Positions 36,738-44,795 of a stretch of DNA of 64,000 nucleotides are shown in pieces. Each line of letters opens with the position of its first letter. The first letter of the stretch is position 1. The notes under the pieces are model-generated. The model was given only the letters and a program-made list of their open reading frames with translations, ran no database searches and was not told the origin of the DNA. A program made the translations under genes and the position numbers. Source of the DNA: Chitinophaga barathri (GTDB lineage Bacteria > Bacteroidota > Bacteroidia > Chitinophagales > Chitinophagaceae); assembly GCF_003807585.1 (NCBI RefSeq), contig NZ_RMBX01000007.1, positions 1 to 64,000 on the forward strand. Reading direction: 5' to 3'.

Positions 36738-37301
36738 ATGATGACAATGAACGCTCAAAAGAACAAAATACACCCGCACAAGTATTCCATGTGGATCGCC
36801 ATGGCGAGCATCACCATGATGTTCGTGGGCTTCACAAGCGCATATGTAGTGAAAAGGGCACAGGCAAACTGGTTCAGCTTTGAGCTGCCGCCGGTGTTTT
36901 ATGTGTCCACCGTGGTGATCTTGCTCAGCAGCCTGACCATTTACCTGGCCCAGCGCCAGTTCAAGGCCAGGAATATGAGCGCCTACAAACAGCTGATCTC
37001 CGTTACCGCACTGCTCGGCATTGCATTTGCGGTTTGCCAGGTAATAGGTTTCAGCGATATGAAGGCGCACGGCCTGCCTTTGAACAAAACGGTGTCCGCG
37101 AGTTTCATATACGTGATCGTAGGCACGCACATTTTACACGTACTGGGCGGAGTGGTAGTGCTGATGGTGCTTTTTGTAAGGGCCTTCCGCACACGGGTCA
37201 GGACATACAGTACGGTGCCCATCGAAGTGGCATCCACGTACTGGCATTTTGTAGACGGGCTCTGGATCTATCTGCTGATATTTTTCAGCCTGGCACGTTA
37301 G
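36738..37301 (+). CDS. Cytochrome c oxidase subunit III (first copy)
   Basis: A 187-residue subunit III-like protein with five helices (KYSMWIAMASITMMFVGFTSAYVVKRA ... STYWHFVDGLWIYLLIFFSLAR). The ATG at 36738 (followed by other in-frame ATGs at 36741 and 36747) is chosen because it avoids overlap with ctaB; an in-frame TTG at 36714 would overlap by 20 bases. It ends in the conserved YWHFVDxxW motif. The second subunit III gene follows. Confidence 0.9.
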   Translation: MMTMNAQKNKIHPHKYSMWIAMASITMMFVGFTSAYVVKRAQANWFSFELPPVFYVSTVVILLSSLTIYLAQRQFKARNMSAYKQLISVTALLGIAFAVCQVIGFSDMKAHGLPLNKTVSASFIYVIVGTHILHVLGGVVVLMVLFVRAFRTRVRTYSTVPIEVASTYWHFVDGLWIYLLIFFSLAR

Positions 37302-37344
37302 GATAAAAGAAGTTTAGAACCAATAAAATTCATAATTCGTACAA

Positions 37345-38022
37345 ATGGATAACGCAGTAACAGCGAAGAAAAAATGGTGGAACGGAGGGCATTCGCCCTT
37401 TAGCGTGAGCTATGGGAAGTTGATGATGTGGTATTTCCTGATCTCGGATGCCTTTACGTTCGGCGCATTGCTGATCGCATACGGCACACAGCGATTCATG
37501 GCTGAAGCATGGCCCGACCCGAACGTGGTATTCCACTCATTCCCGTTCATGGGGCATACCAACCTGCCGCTGGTATTTGTGAGCCTTATGACTTTTATCC
37601 TGATCATGAGCTCGGTGACCATGGTACTGGCCGTAAACGCCGGGCATTACATGGACCGGAAAGCGGTGATCAAATGGCTGAGCCTTACCATCGTGGGCGG
37701 TATCATGTTCCTTGGCTGCCAGGCCTGGGAATGGACGCACCTTCACGAAGTAGGCGCATGGTGGGGCCGCAACCCCTTCGTGAATGCTGATGGCTCCGCT
37801 GCGCTCTCCACGAACTTCACCGACTTCTTCTTCACCATCACCGGTTTCCACGGGCTGCACGTAACTTCCGGTGTGGTATTGAATTGTATCGTACTCATCA
37901 ACGTGATCAAAGGAACCTACGAACACCGCGGCCATTACGAAATGGTAGAGAAAGTAGGGCTGTACTGGCACTTTGTAGACCTGGTTTGGGTATTCGTATT
38001 CACCTGCTTCTACCTGCTGTAA
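37345..38022 (+). CDS. coxC: Cytochrome c oxidase subunit III (second copy)
   Basis: A 225-residue subunit III with about six to seven helices. Signature TITGFHGLHVTSGV and the terminal GLYWHFVDLVWVFVFTCFYL are canonical. It is longer than the preceding copy and contains an extra segment LHEVGAWWGRNPFVNADG. Two adjacent subunit III genes of different length are common in Bacteroidota oxidase clusters; both may be in the complex or serve alternative forms. Confidence 0.92.
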   Translation: MDNAVTAKKKWWNGGHSPFSVSYGKLMMWYFLISDAFTFGALLIAYGTQRFMAEAWPDPNVVFHSFPFMGHTNLPLVFVSLMTFILIMSSVTMVLAVNAGHYMDRKAVIKWLSLTIVGGIMFLGCQAWEWTHLHEVGAWWGRNPFVNADGSAALSTNFTDFFFTITGFHGLHVTSGVVLNCIVLINVIKGTYEHRGHYEMVEKVGLYWHFVDLVWVFVFTCFYLL

Positions 38023-38081
38023 GCATCCCTTTAATTTTGAACTGAACGCATTTTTTATAAAGAGAAAAGTATTCTGAAAAC

Positions 38082-38468
38082 ATGGCGCATACATCTAACG
38101 CAAACGACAGGCAGGCAGCCATCAAATCCATCTGGAAAACGTTCTGGATCCTGCTGATTGTAACCATGGTGGAAGTAGGGCTGGCATTCCTGCACCTGTA
38201 CACCGGTTTCCCCGGCAAGCTGCTGCTGAATTCCATCTTCATCGGGCTCACCATCGTGAAAGCATTTTTCATTGTTGCCGAATTTATGCACCTTGGCCAT
38301 GAAGTAAGGAACCTGATCATGACCGTCCTGTTCCCGCTCCTGCTGTTCGTATGGTTCATCATCGCCTTCCTCGCGGACGGAGACAGCTGGAAGAACATGC
38401 GGAAAGACCTCTCTCCCGGCACCCCCGTGAAAAAGGAAGCTCCCGCACACGCACCTGCACATCATTAA
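38082..38468 (+). CDS. Cytochrome c oxidase subunit IV
   Basis: A 128-residue three-helix membrane protein of the prokaryotic subunit IV family (FWILLIVTMVEVGLAFLHLY, IFIGLTIVKAFFIVAEFMHLGHEVRN, VLFPLLLFVWFIIAFLADG). The conserved AEFMHLGHE is clear. A Lys/Ala/His tail ends it. It is the last structural oxidase gene and is followed by a strong terminator. Confidence 0.9.
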   Translation: MAHTSNANDRQAAIKSIWKTFWILLIVTMVEVGLAFLHLYTGFPGKLLLNSIFIGLTIVKAFFIVAEFMHLGHEVRNLIMTVLFPLLLFVWFIIAFLADGDSWKNMRKDLSPGTPVKKEAPAHAPAHH

Positions 38469-38491
38469 AGGTTAGCATAACTATAACGCAG

Positions 38492-38543
38492 AATGTAAAA
38501 GTGATTCCATCCACGCCGATAGCATCACTTTTACATTTTTGTT
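38492..38543 (+). terminator. Intrinsic terminator after subunit IV
   Basis: AATGTAAAAGTGAT (38492-38505) and ATCACTTTTACATT (38524-38537) form a perfect 14-bp stem followed by T residues. It would separate most SCO/DUF420 expression from the upstream operon, at least partly. Confidence 0.88.
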
Positions 38544-38570
38544 TTTATAAACGTTTTAAAACTTACCGCC

Positions 38571-39284
38571 ATTTCCAGGAAAGCATTATTAGGAGTAGCA
38601 TTGGCCATCCTGGTGCCTCTCACGGGGTACCTGATCGTGGATCATTATGGTAAGAACGTGGTGCATGTACCGCCTTACCTCATTGCAGAGAGAGTGGATA
38701 CCGTGGTAAAGGACGGGAAAACCACCTACGATACTGTATTTCACAAGGTGCAGGACTTCACCCTTACGAACCAGCTGGGCGAACAGGTGAACCTGAAAAA
38801 CGCGGAGAACAGGATACTGATCGTGAATTTCTTTTTCACCAGCTGCCCCGTGATCTGCCCGAACCTGATCAAAAACCTGAAACGCGTGCAGGATACGTAC
38901 AACAAAAACGATACGCTTATCCAGATCATTTCCCTTACGGTAGATCCCGCACGGGATACGGTGCAGACGCTGAAAAAATACGCGGATAAACATAACATCG
39001 ATCCGAAGAACTGGTGGCTGCTCACCGGGGATAAAAAGGAGATCTACGACCTTGCCCGCCACGAGTTTTTTGTGAACGCGCTGGAAGGCACCGGCGGCCC
39101 GGATGACTTTATCCACACGGAGAAATTTGTGGTGATAGACAAAGACCGCTACATCCGCGGGTATTACAACGGCCTTGACAGCAACGATGTACGCCGCATG
39201 GTGAACGATATCGCCGTGCTGCACATTGCAAAAGATAAAAAGAAGCCCGGACTGCTGAAACGCCTGTTTTCTTCCGGCAACTAA
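38571..39284 (+). CDS. SCO family protein (oxidase cluster)
   Basis: A SCO protein of about 237 residues for copper delivery to CuA of subunit II. Membrane anchor SRKALLGVALAILVPLTGYLIV; CxxxC motif FFTSCPVICPNL; distal His in DDFIHTEKFVVID. No ATG, GTG or TTG gives the full anchor. The first standard start, TTG at 38601, would leave only half the helix and no positive N-terminus. ATT at 38571 (then SRKALLG) fits the family start, so a non-standard ATT start is proposed. If that is wrong the gene starts at 38601 (227 aa). Confidence 0.85.
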   Translation: MSRKALLGVALAILVPLTGYLIVDHYGKNVVHVPPYLIAERVDTVVKDGKTTYDTVFHKVQDFTLTNQLGEQVNLKNAENRILIVNFFFTSCPVICPNLIKNLKRVQDTYNKNDTLIQIISLTVDPARDTVQTLKKYADKHNIDPKNWWLLTGDKKEIYDLARHEFFVNALEGTGGPDDFIHTEKFVVIDKDRYIRGYYNGLDSNDVRRMVNDIAVLHIAKDKKKPGLLKRLFSSGN

Positions 39285-39293
39285 AAATTGTGA

Positions 39294-39866
39294 ATGATGA
39301 ATCTGAAGAACAGGAACCTGAACCTCCCTATCGCGATCGTTTCCATAGCTATACCGCTGGTGGTGGCCGTATTGTTCGTATTGCCGAAGCCCGGTGTGGA
39401 AGCCGGCTTTGATGTAACCATCATGCCCTTCTTTCACGCTGTGCTCAATTCCGCAACGGCCGTACTGCTGGTAGCCAGTTTGTATTTTATTAAAAACGGG
39501 CACCAGAAAGCGCATAAATGGGCGAACCTGACCGCGGTAGGTCTTTCCGTGCTTTTCCTCCTTTCATACGTTACCTACCACTTCCTGACGGACAGCACCA
39601 AATTCGGCGACATGGACCACAACGGTATCGTGGACGCCACAGAAGTGGCTGCTGTGGGAGGCATCCGGTATGTTTATTATTTCCTGCTGCTCACGCACAT
39701 TGTGCTGGCCGTGGTGATCGTACCGCTGGTACTGTTCACCCTGCTGCGCGCTTTCCAGGAAGACAATGTAAAACACCGCAGGATCGCCCGTATCACCTGG
39801 CCGATCTGGTTTTATGTGGCGGTGACCGGCGTGATCGTGTACATCATGATCCAGCCCTATTATTGA
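39294..39866 (+). CDS. DUF420 membrane protein with EF-hand loop
   Basis: A 190-residue polytopic protein (five helices) of the DUF420 family, which travels with SCO and oxidase genes and is suspected in oxidase assembly. HAVLNSATAVLL and SYVTYHFL...GIRYVYYFLLLTHIVLAVVIVPLVL are typical. Between helices 3 and 4 there is DMDHNGIVDATE (residues 106-117), an exact 12-residue EF-hand calcium-binding loop. This loop is not a usual part of the family as I know it. Starts 9 bases after the SCO stop. Confidence 0.9.
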   Translation: MMNLKNRNLNLPIAIVSIAIPLVVAVLFVLPKPGVEAGFDVTIMPFFHAVLNSATAVLLVASLYFIKNGHQKAHKWANLTAVGLSVLFLLSYVTYHFLTDSTKFGDMDHNGIVDATEVAAVGGIRYVYYFLLLTHIVLAVVIVPLVLFTLLRAFQEDNVKHRRIARITWPIWFYVAVTGVIVYIMIQPYY

Positions 39867-39920
39867 GCAGAACTGACATAGATCAGTGGCCGTAATGGCG
39901 AAAACATGTAATTTCGGTTT

Positions 39921-40145
39921 GTGAAAAAGATATTTCTTCTCATCGTGATCGTTGCGCTGCTGGTTCCCGGCGGCGATCTGCTGGCCCAATGCTCGCTGTG
40001 CACCAAAACTGCGCAACAGCTAGGCGAAGGCCCCGCAAAAGGCCTGAACAACGGCATTCTCATGCTCGCGTTCACCCCGCTGGCATTGGGCGCATTCCTT
40101 GGCTGGCGTTGGTGGAGAAGCCAGCGCGTGACCGAAGAGAATTAA
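39921..40145 (+). CDS. Small CxxC membrane protein (74 aa)
   Basis: A 74-residue protein starting at GTG. It has a signal-like helix (KKIFLLIVIVALLVPGGDLLAQ), then CSLC (Cys24/Cys27) directly after the likely cleavage site, a short polar loop (KTAQQLGEGPAKGLNNGI), a second helix (LMLAFTPLALGAFLGWRWW) and a charged tail. Similar small proteins end oxidase clusters in other Bacteroidota. The periplasmic CxxC suggests copper or thiol chemistry in oxidase maturation. Function unknown. Confidence 0.75.
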   Translation: MKKIFLLIVIVALLVPGGDLLAQCSLCTKTAQQLGEGPAKGLNNGILMLAFTPLALGAFLGWRWWRSQRVTEEN

Positions 40146-40210
40146 CCGGGCACAGAGATTCCTCCACCGCAAGCGGCCAATTATCCTCACGCTTATCTCC
40201 CAGGAAATTA

Positions 40211-40822
40211 TCAGGTATTGGGTGTTCTGAATTCAGGGCAGTCCACCCTCAGATCTCCCGCTTTCAAAAAGGCGTTCACCAGGTTACAGTAATGCAGCTT
40301 TCCTTTTTTGTCGTAGAACCTGCAGTTAAAACACATACGCTGCGGCGTGATCACCAGTTGCTGGTTCAGGTCCTGGATAAGCCCCAGTAATTGTTCCAGC
40401 AGGTTAGCCTGTTTTTCGGCCGGCATGTTTTGCACAGACGCTTCCATGGGCTCCGCAAAACGTTCCACCTTGCGTGCCATCGACTTACCTTCGCGGGTGA
40501 GATGCAGCGAGTGGCTGCGGCTGTCTTCCAGGTCGTCTTTTCTTTTTATAAGACCTTTCGCCGCAATGGATTTGATCGCATCGCTGATGGTCGCTTTGGT
40601 CATGTTGAAGTGTGCTGCCAGGTGCGTTACAGTTTTCAGTTTTTCAGGATAATGAAGAAGGTAAGTAAGTATCTGCACCTGTATAGGACTGATCCCGTAT
40701 TGTTTGGCTTCCTGCCAGAGCAACACGCGGAAAGCTTCTGATATTCTTTCCAGTGCGGCCACCACTTTGCTGGACGTATGCGTGGCCTGATGCTCAGGAT
40801 TAAAGGTAGATTCCTTTGCCAT
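40211..40822 (-). CDS. MarR family regulator with C-terminal Cys cluster
   Basis: A 203-residue transcription factor. A MarR winged-helix core spans about 20-155 (ISPIQVQILTYLLHY, VTHLAAHFNMTKATISDAIKSIAAKGLIKRK, SRSHSLHLTREG). About 40 extra residues follow with CFNCRFY, YCNL and DCPEF, giving Cys164, 167, 179 and 195. That arrangement could hold an iron-sulfur cluster or zinc and would make it a redox or metal sensor. It is convergent to the oxidase cluster end and divergent from the ClC-like gene. Confidence 0.86.
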   Translation of the reverse strand: MAKESTFNPEHQATHTSSKVVAALERISEAFRVLLWQEAKQYGISPIQVQILTYLLHYPEKLKTVTHLAAHFNMTKATISDAIKSIAAKGLIKRKDDLEDSRSHSLHLTREGKSMARKVERFAEPMEASVQNMPAEKQANLLEQLLGLIQDLNQQLVITPQRMCFNCRFYDKKGKLHYCNLVNAFLKAGDLRVDCPEFRTPNT

Positions 40823-40836
40823 TTTTAGTTGAACTG

Positions 40837-40868
40837 TATCGTTTTAGTATGGTTTCTTTATCGTCTTA
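40837..40868. promoter_or_regulatory. Direct repeats upstream of the MarR gene
   Basis: TATCGTTTTA (40837-40846) and TATCGTCTTA (40859-40868) are 22 bp apart start to start, two helical turns, right before the MarR start. A related CGTCTTAA occurs at 41021-41028. Possible autoregulatory operator. Confidence 0.35.
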
Positions 40869-41107
40869 ATTTTTCTGCCGGAATATGGGTCTGCACGGGA
40901 AGGGCCGAATGTACAAAACTTTTGATGTGCCTGCATAGCACATTCATGTTGTTTACCGCATGGCGCGGATGGCTGTACAATTCTTTTTGTGCAAGCATTT
41001 CGGCGGATTATGGAACACTTCGTCTTAAGCCTTTACACAATCTGGTTGGCATCTCTTTTATTTGCTATATTTATCATATTAACGGATAAAACCTAAACAG
41101 CAACCAC

Positions 41108-42262
41108 TTGAAACTGCCCGCATTTTTTAGTCATCGTGAAGGTCTACCCCTGGCGGATCACCTGCCTGTTCCGTCGCATATCCATCAGCCACTCAAACGA
41201 ATTTGGGTGCTGTGCTGTTGTGTCGTTCTTTGCGCAGCGGGCATTGGTATTATATCTCTTTTGCTGCTGGAAGGATTTCTGTTGCTGGAGAAGTTTGTAA
41301 CAAATATTGTTCCGGGTATTTGGCTGCTGCCGGTTGTAATGGCCGGTGCGTTGCTCAGCTGGTGGCTGGGGGAAAAAGGGTTTCCCGGCAAAGTAGCCGC
41401 ACAGCTGGTTTACAGCGTTACGGGCATGCCTTTGGGACCGGAGGGCATAATATTGAAACTGGCAGGCATACTGCGGACAGGCAGCAGTTTTACCGAAGCG
41501 GAAAAAGAGGTATTGATGGTAAGCGCCATGGCAGCGGGCATTGCGGCATGGTTCGGCACACCGCTGGCGGCGGCCGCGCTGATATATTTCGCGGTAACGC
41601 GCAGCAGGATCGGCTATGTGTTGCTGGCGGCGTTCACCGGCGCGGCATTACATTACGCCTGGTTCGGCTTGCCGGCGTATGCTCCACAACCTGTGCCGGG
41701 TGTGGAAGCTACGGCTGTGTATATTTTACTCGGTTTGCTGACGGGCATTCTGGCCGCCCTGACCGTAAGGGCGGTGCAGGGCCTGAATATGATCAGCGGC
41801 CGGTATCTCACCATTGCGGCGGTATTGCTGGTGGGCGTGCTGGTATTGTTCAAACCCGTGTTGTTCGGGCCTGGCATTGCCGTGGGCAGGCAGGTGCTGA
41901 TGATGAAAGAAGTGACACTCTTACTACTGATAAATATCGGAACGTATAAACTCATTACCGTAATAGCCGCCGCCGGCGCGCGTATCCCGGGCGGCATCAT
42001 TACGCCGGTGATGGCGGTGGGCGCCGCTTCGGGGTTGTTGCTGGCATTGTGGTTACAATCCATCTTCAGTACCGTCCCGCTGGATCCGAAACTGGCGGCT
42101 GTAGTGGGCGTGGCGGCATTGCTGGGAGGCGTTACCCGCCTGCCCCTGCTGGCGGTTTTATTTGCACTGGAAATCTCCCTCCAGCCCGCGGCCATTGTCC
42201 CTGTACTGTTTGCAACTGCGGCATCTTACGCCGTCTCCACCGTTTTCCTGCGGAGGCTGTAA
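41108..42262 (+). CDS. ClC-like chloride channel/antiporter protein
   Basis: A 384-residue polytopic protein resembling the ClC family, shorter than typical members (about 430-470). The GREGP-like block reads GPEGIILKLAGIL, keeping the gating Glu. The GxFxP-like block reads PGGIITPVMAVGA. The N-terminal helices are compressed and the first selectivity loop (GSGIP) is not evident. TTG start at 41108. Anion transport is therefore likely but the selectivity is uncertain. Confidence 0.72.
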   Translation: MKLPAFFSHREGLPLADHLPVPSHIHQPLKRIWVLCCCVVLCAAGIGIISLLLLEGFLLLEKFVTNIVPGIWLLPVVMAGALLSWWLGEKGFPGKVAAQLVYSVTGMPLGPEGIILKLAGILRTGSSFTEAEKEVLMVSAMAAGIAAWFGTPLAAAALIYFAVTRSRIGYVLLAAFTGAALHYAWFGLPAYAPQPVPGVEATAVYILLGLLTGILAALTVRAVQGLNMISGRYLTIAAVLLVGVLVLFKPVLFGPGIAVGRQVLMMKEVTLLLLINIGTYKLITVIAAAGARIPGGIITPVMAVGAASGLLLALWLQSIFSTVPLDPKLAAVVGVAALLGGVTRLPLLAVLFALEISLQPAAIVPVLFATAASYAVSTVFLRRL

Positions 42263-42311
42263 GAATTCTGCAAAATGGAAGTATATTGGCCGCAAAACAA
42301 CCAACACTCAT

Positions 42312-43154
42312 ATGTCCATCTTATCCTATTTCAAAGCGTCCTTCGCGCGTAAAAAAGCGCGGCGTGTGTTTCAACAGTACGGCACAAGGATCGATACCTT
42401 TCAGCTGGCCAACAATGAAAAGATCGAGTTTGCCAACTGGCTGAACCCACTGCTGAAACCCAAAGTGATCACGCAGCATGAAGTAGATTTTTTCCGTAAA
42501 TATATCACCGAAGGTTCCCTGGCGATAGACATCGGGGCAAACATCGGCGACCTCACCGTAGCCATGGCCATTGCGGCGGGCGGCTCCGGCAAGGTGCTGG
42601 CCCTCGATCCGAACCCCCACGTGTTCCGCGTACTGCAGGAAAACGCAAAACTGAACAAAGGCAAAGCGAACATTGTACCGCTGCAGTTTGCCGCGGCGGA
42701 TCAGGACGTGGATTTCTATTACGCCTCTTCCGAAGCATCCATGAGCAACGGCGGGCTCATCACCGATCTGAACGACAACCGTCATGGTAAATACAAACTG
42801 AAAGAATCGATCAAAGGGAAACACCTGGGTAACTACCTAGAGCAGGAATACCAGGACTGGCTGCCCAAACTGTCCCTGATCAAGATCGATACGGAAGGAC
42901 TGGATTATTTTGTGCTCACCACGCTGGAAAAGATCCTGGAGAAATATCACCCGGTGATCATCGCGGAGATATTCCTGGAGATACCGGCAAGCATGCGCAA
43001 CGACATTTTCGACCTGCTGAAGAAACACGGTTACACCCTGCTGAACGCGGGCCTGCTGGAAACAGACAAACCGATGGTGACCAGGCCGGTAAATACAAAA
43101 GAAGAAATGCCTAAAGTGGGGCAAACGGAAAATATCATCGCATACAAGGCTTAG
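42312..43154 (+). CDS. FkbM family methyltransferase
   Basis: A 280-residue SAM-dependent methyltransferase. SAM-binding LAIDIGANIGDLTVAMAIAAGGSGKVLALDPNP (motif I and post I), then LIKIDTEGLDYFVL, the FkbM hallmark, and VIIAEIFLEI. The ATG at 42312 gives MSILSYFKASF; a longer in-frame version would overlap the ClC gene. FkbM enzymes methylate sugars or polyketides; the substrate here is unknown, but envelope glycan modification is plausible. Confidence 0.88.
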   Translation: MSILSYFKASFARKKARRVFQQYGTRIDTFQLANNEKIEFANWLNPLLKPKVITQHEVDFFRKYITEGSLAIDIGANIGDLTVAMAIAAGGSGKVLALDPNPHVFRVLQENAKLNKGKANIVPLQFAAADQDVDFYYASSEASMSNGGLITDLNDNRHGKYKLKESIKGKHLGNYLEQEYQDWLPKLSLIKIDTEGLDYFVLTTLEKILEKYHPVIIAEIFLEIPASMRNDIFDLLKKHGYTLLNAGLLETDKPMVTRPVNTKEEMPKVGQTENIIAYKA

Positions 43155-43171
43155 AGAACGCTTCGCAGAAA

Positions 43172-43197
43172 CCGTTATTGGCTTCCCGCAATAACGG
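43172..43197 (+). terminator. Hairpin after FkbM gene
   Basis: CCGTTATTG (43172-43180) and CAATAACGG (43189-43197) form a perfect 9-bp stem. No T-run follows. Confidence 0.45.
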
Positions 43198-43229
43198 GCA
43201 TAATTAAGCCGATAATCTTCATTTTATAT

Positions 43230-43263
43230 AACAGGCCCGGAACGCATTCGTCCGGGCCTGTTT
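43230..43263. terminator. Bidirectional terminator FkbM / SMR
   Basis: AACAGGCCCGG (43230-43240) and CCGGGCCTGTT (43252-43262), an 11-bp stem, between convergent genes, with T residues to the right. Confidence 0.8.
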
Positions 43264-43327
43264 GCGTCTGAAAATACCCTTTCCCGGGGAAATTTAAACC
43301 TGGTTATCCCCCGGAATAGGGATTTGA

Positions 43328-43657
43328 TCAATGTCCTCCTTCGGAAACAAACTTCAGCCCGATGATGGAGCCGATGAGCATCACGAGGAAAAAGATACGC
43401 CAGGCCGCCGCCGGTTCCTTAAAAAAGAGCATTCCCGCAATGGCGGTGCCCGCTGCGCCTATACCCGTCCACACGGCATACGCCGTGCCGATCGGCAGCC
43501 CGTTGTTGATCGCTTTGTTCAGCAGGAAAAAACTCAGCGCGATACAGATCACAAAACTCACAGAGGGCCAGAGCTTTGAAAAGTTTTCGGAATACTTCAA
43601 CGAAATCGTAAACCCGATCTCGAAGAGACCGCCCAATACTAAAAATAACCAAGCCAT
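43328..43657 (-). CDS. Small multidrug resistance (SMR) exporter, SugE/Gdx-like
   Basis: A 109-residue four-helix dual-topology-type transporter. The catalytic Glu is in GLFEIGFTISLKYS (Glu13), with GTAYAVWTGIGAAGTAIAGMLFFKEPAA in helix 2-3. Helix-1 wording and WTGIG context fit the guanidinium/quaternary-amine exporter branch. Length normal (105-110). Which branch it belongs to is not certain. Confidence 0.88.
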   Translation of the reverse strand: MAWLFLVLGGLFEIGFTISLKYSENFSKLWPSVSFVICIALSFFLLNKAINNGLPIGTAYAVWTGIGAAGTAIAGMLFFKEPAAAWRIFFLVMLIGSIIGLKFVSEGGH

Positions 43658-43838
43658 AACAAAATGATTTGTTCAGATTAAAAATGGAAATATGATGCGA
43701 TAAAATGTACGAGGGTTATGCGCGCAGAATCAGCCGCCGTAATTGAACACGGCGTAAGTGAAGAACAGACGGAATACTCTTGTAGTAGTAACCATTACTG
43801 CGGCTTTTTTGTTTAGACGGGGCAAAGATACGTTTTTC

Positions 43839-44741
43839 TCAGCTATACTGCTGGACGATGCGGTAAAGGTTGAACTGCGGGTTGTTCATCTGCTGCTGTA
43901 CATCGGCAAAAAGGGCCTGTTTGTTCACCTGCTGCATCCGCCGGTGCTGGATAAGCTGGTAGGCTTTTTCCGTCAGCAGGAGCGCTTTTCGGTGATTGTT
44001 TCCCTGCACCTGGTCGCGGTGGGCATCCAGCGCGGCGATGAGCTCGCTGATGCCTTCCCGTTTGATGGCGACGGTTTTGATCACGGGCGTTTCCCAGTTG
44101 TCGCTGCGTTTGGTATGGGCCAGCAGTCGGAGGTTGCGCACGAACTCGTCGGCTTTGGGCCTGTCCGCTTTGTTCACCGTGAAAATGTTCGCTATCTCCA
44201 TCAGCCCGGCTTTCATGGTTTGGATTTCGTCTCCCGCTTCGGGCACTACCACTACCACGGTAGTGTCCGCGATGCCGGCGATCTCCACTTCGCTCTGGCC
44301 TACGCCCACGGTTTCGATGAAGAGGTAATCGAAGCCTGCCGCTTTGATGAGATCGCTCACTTCCATGATCTTCGGGCTGAGGCCGCCAAGGGCGCCGCGG
44401 CTGGCCATGGAGCGGATGAATACGCGGGGATCTGAGAAATGTTCGCTCATGCGGATGCGGTCTCCGAGGAGAGCGCCGAAATTAAACGGGGAAGAAGGGT
44501 CCACGGCGATGATGGCGATCCGCTGGTCCCGGTTTAACAATTCCGTAATCAATGCATTCACAAGGGTGCTTTTACCCGCTCCCGGCGGGCCAGTAATGCC
44601 GGTAACGCGGGTATGGCCGTTTGCAGGCAATGCTTCCAGCAGCCGCTCATACCCGGGGGACTCGTTCTCCACCAGGGATATACAACGTGCCAGGGCCCTG
44701 GTATCGCCTTTCAGCAGGCGTTCTAATAGCGGCGCAGACAT
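43839..44741 (-). CDS. meaB: Methylmalonyl Co-A mutase-associated GTPase MeaB
   Basis: A 300-residue G3E GTPase that chaperones adenosylcobalamin-dependent mutases. GITGPPGAGKSTL P-loop, AVDPSSPF, D-rich DYLFIETVGVGQSE switch region, and NKADR for guanine specificity. The Met at 44741 (MSAPLLERLLKGD) is preferred to an upstream in-frame Met at 44768. A -7 box lies 5 bases upstream, so the mRNA may be nearly leaderless. No mutase gene is in the window. Confidence 0.93.
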   Translation of the reverse strand: MSAPLLERLLKGDTRALARCISLVENESPGYERLLEALPANGHTRVTGITGPPGAGKSTLVNALITELLNRDQRIAIIAVDPSSPFNFGALLGDRIRMSEHFSDPRVFIRSMASRGALGGLSPKIMEVSDLIKAAGFDYLFIETVGVGQSEVEIAGIADTTVVVVVPEAGDEIQTMKAGLMEIANIFTVNKADRPKADEFVRNLRLLAHTKRSDNWETPVIKTVAIKREGISELIAALDAHRDQVQGNNHRKALLLTEKAYQLIQHRRMQQVNKQALFADVQQQMNNPQFNLYRIVQQYS

Positions 44742-44745
44742 AGGA

Positions 44746-44753
44746 CAAATGTA
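44746..44753 (-). promoter_or_regulatory. Candidate -7 box of meaB
   Basis: Minus-strand TACATTTG matches TAnnTTTG, placing transcription start at or next to the ATG at 44741. Confidence 0.45.
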
Positions 44754-44795
44754 TCGATGATTTTTCACATCTTTGCAGCACCTTATTATGTGTCA

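Noticed and set aside
36738..38022. Two subunit III genes as a frameshifted single gene
   Set aside because: Each has its own start and stop and a complete terminal YWHFVD motif, so they are two genes.
14449..39284. SCO genes as recent duplicates
   Set aside because: The two SCO proteins differ strongly in sequence and sit in different operons, so recent duplication is unlikely.
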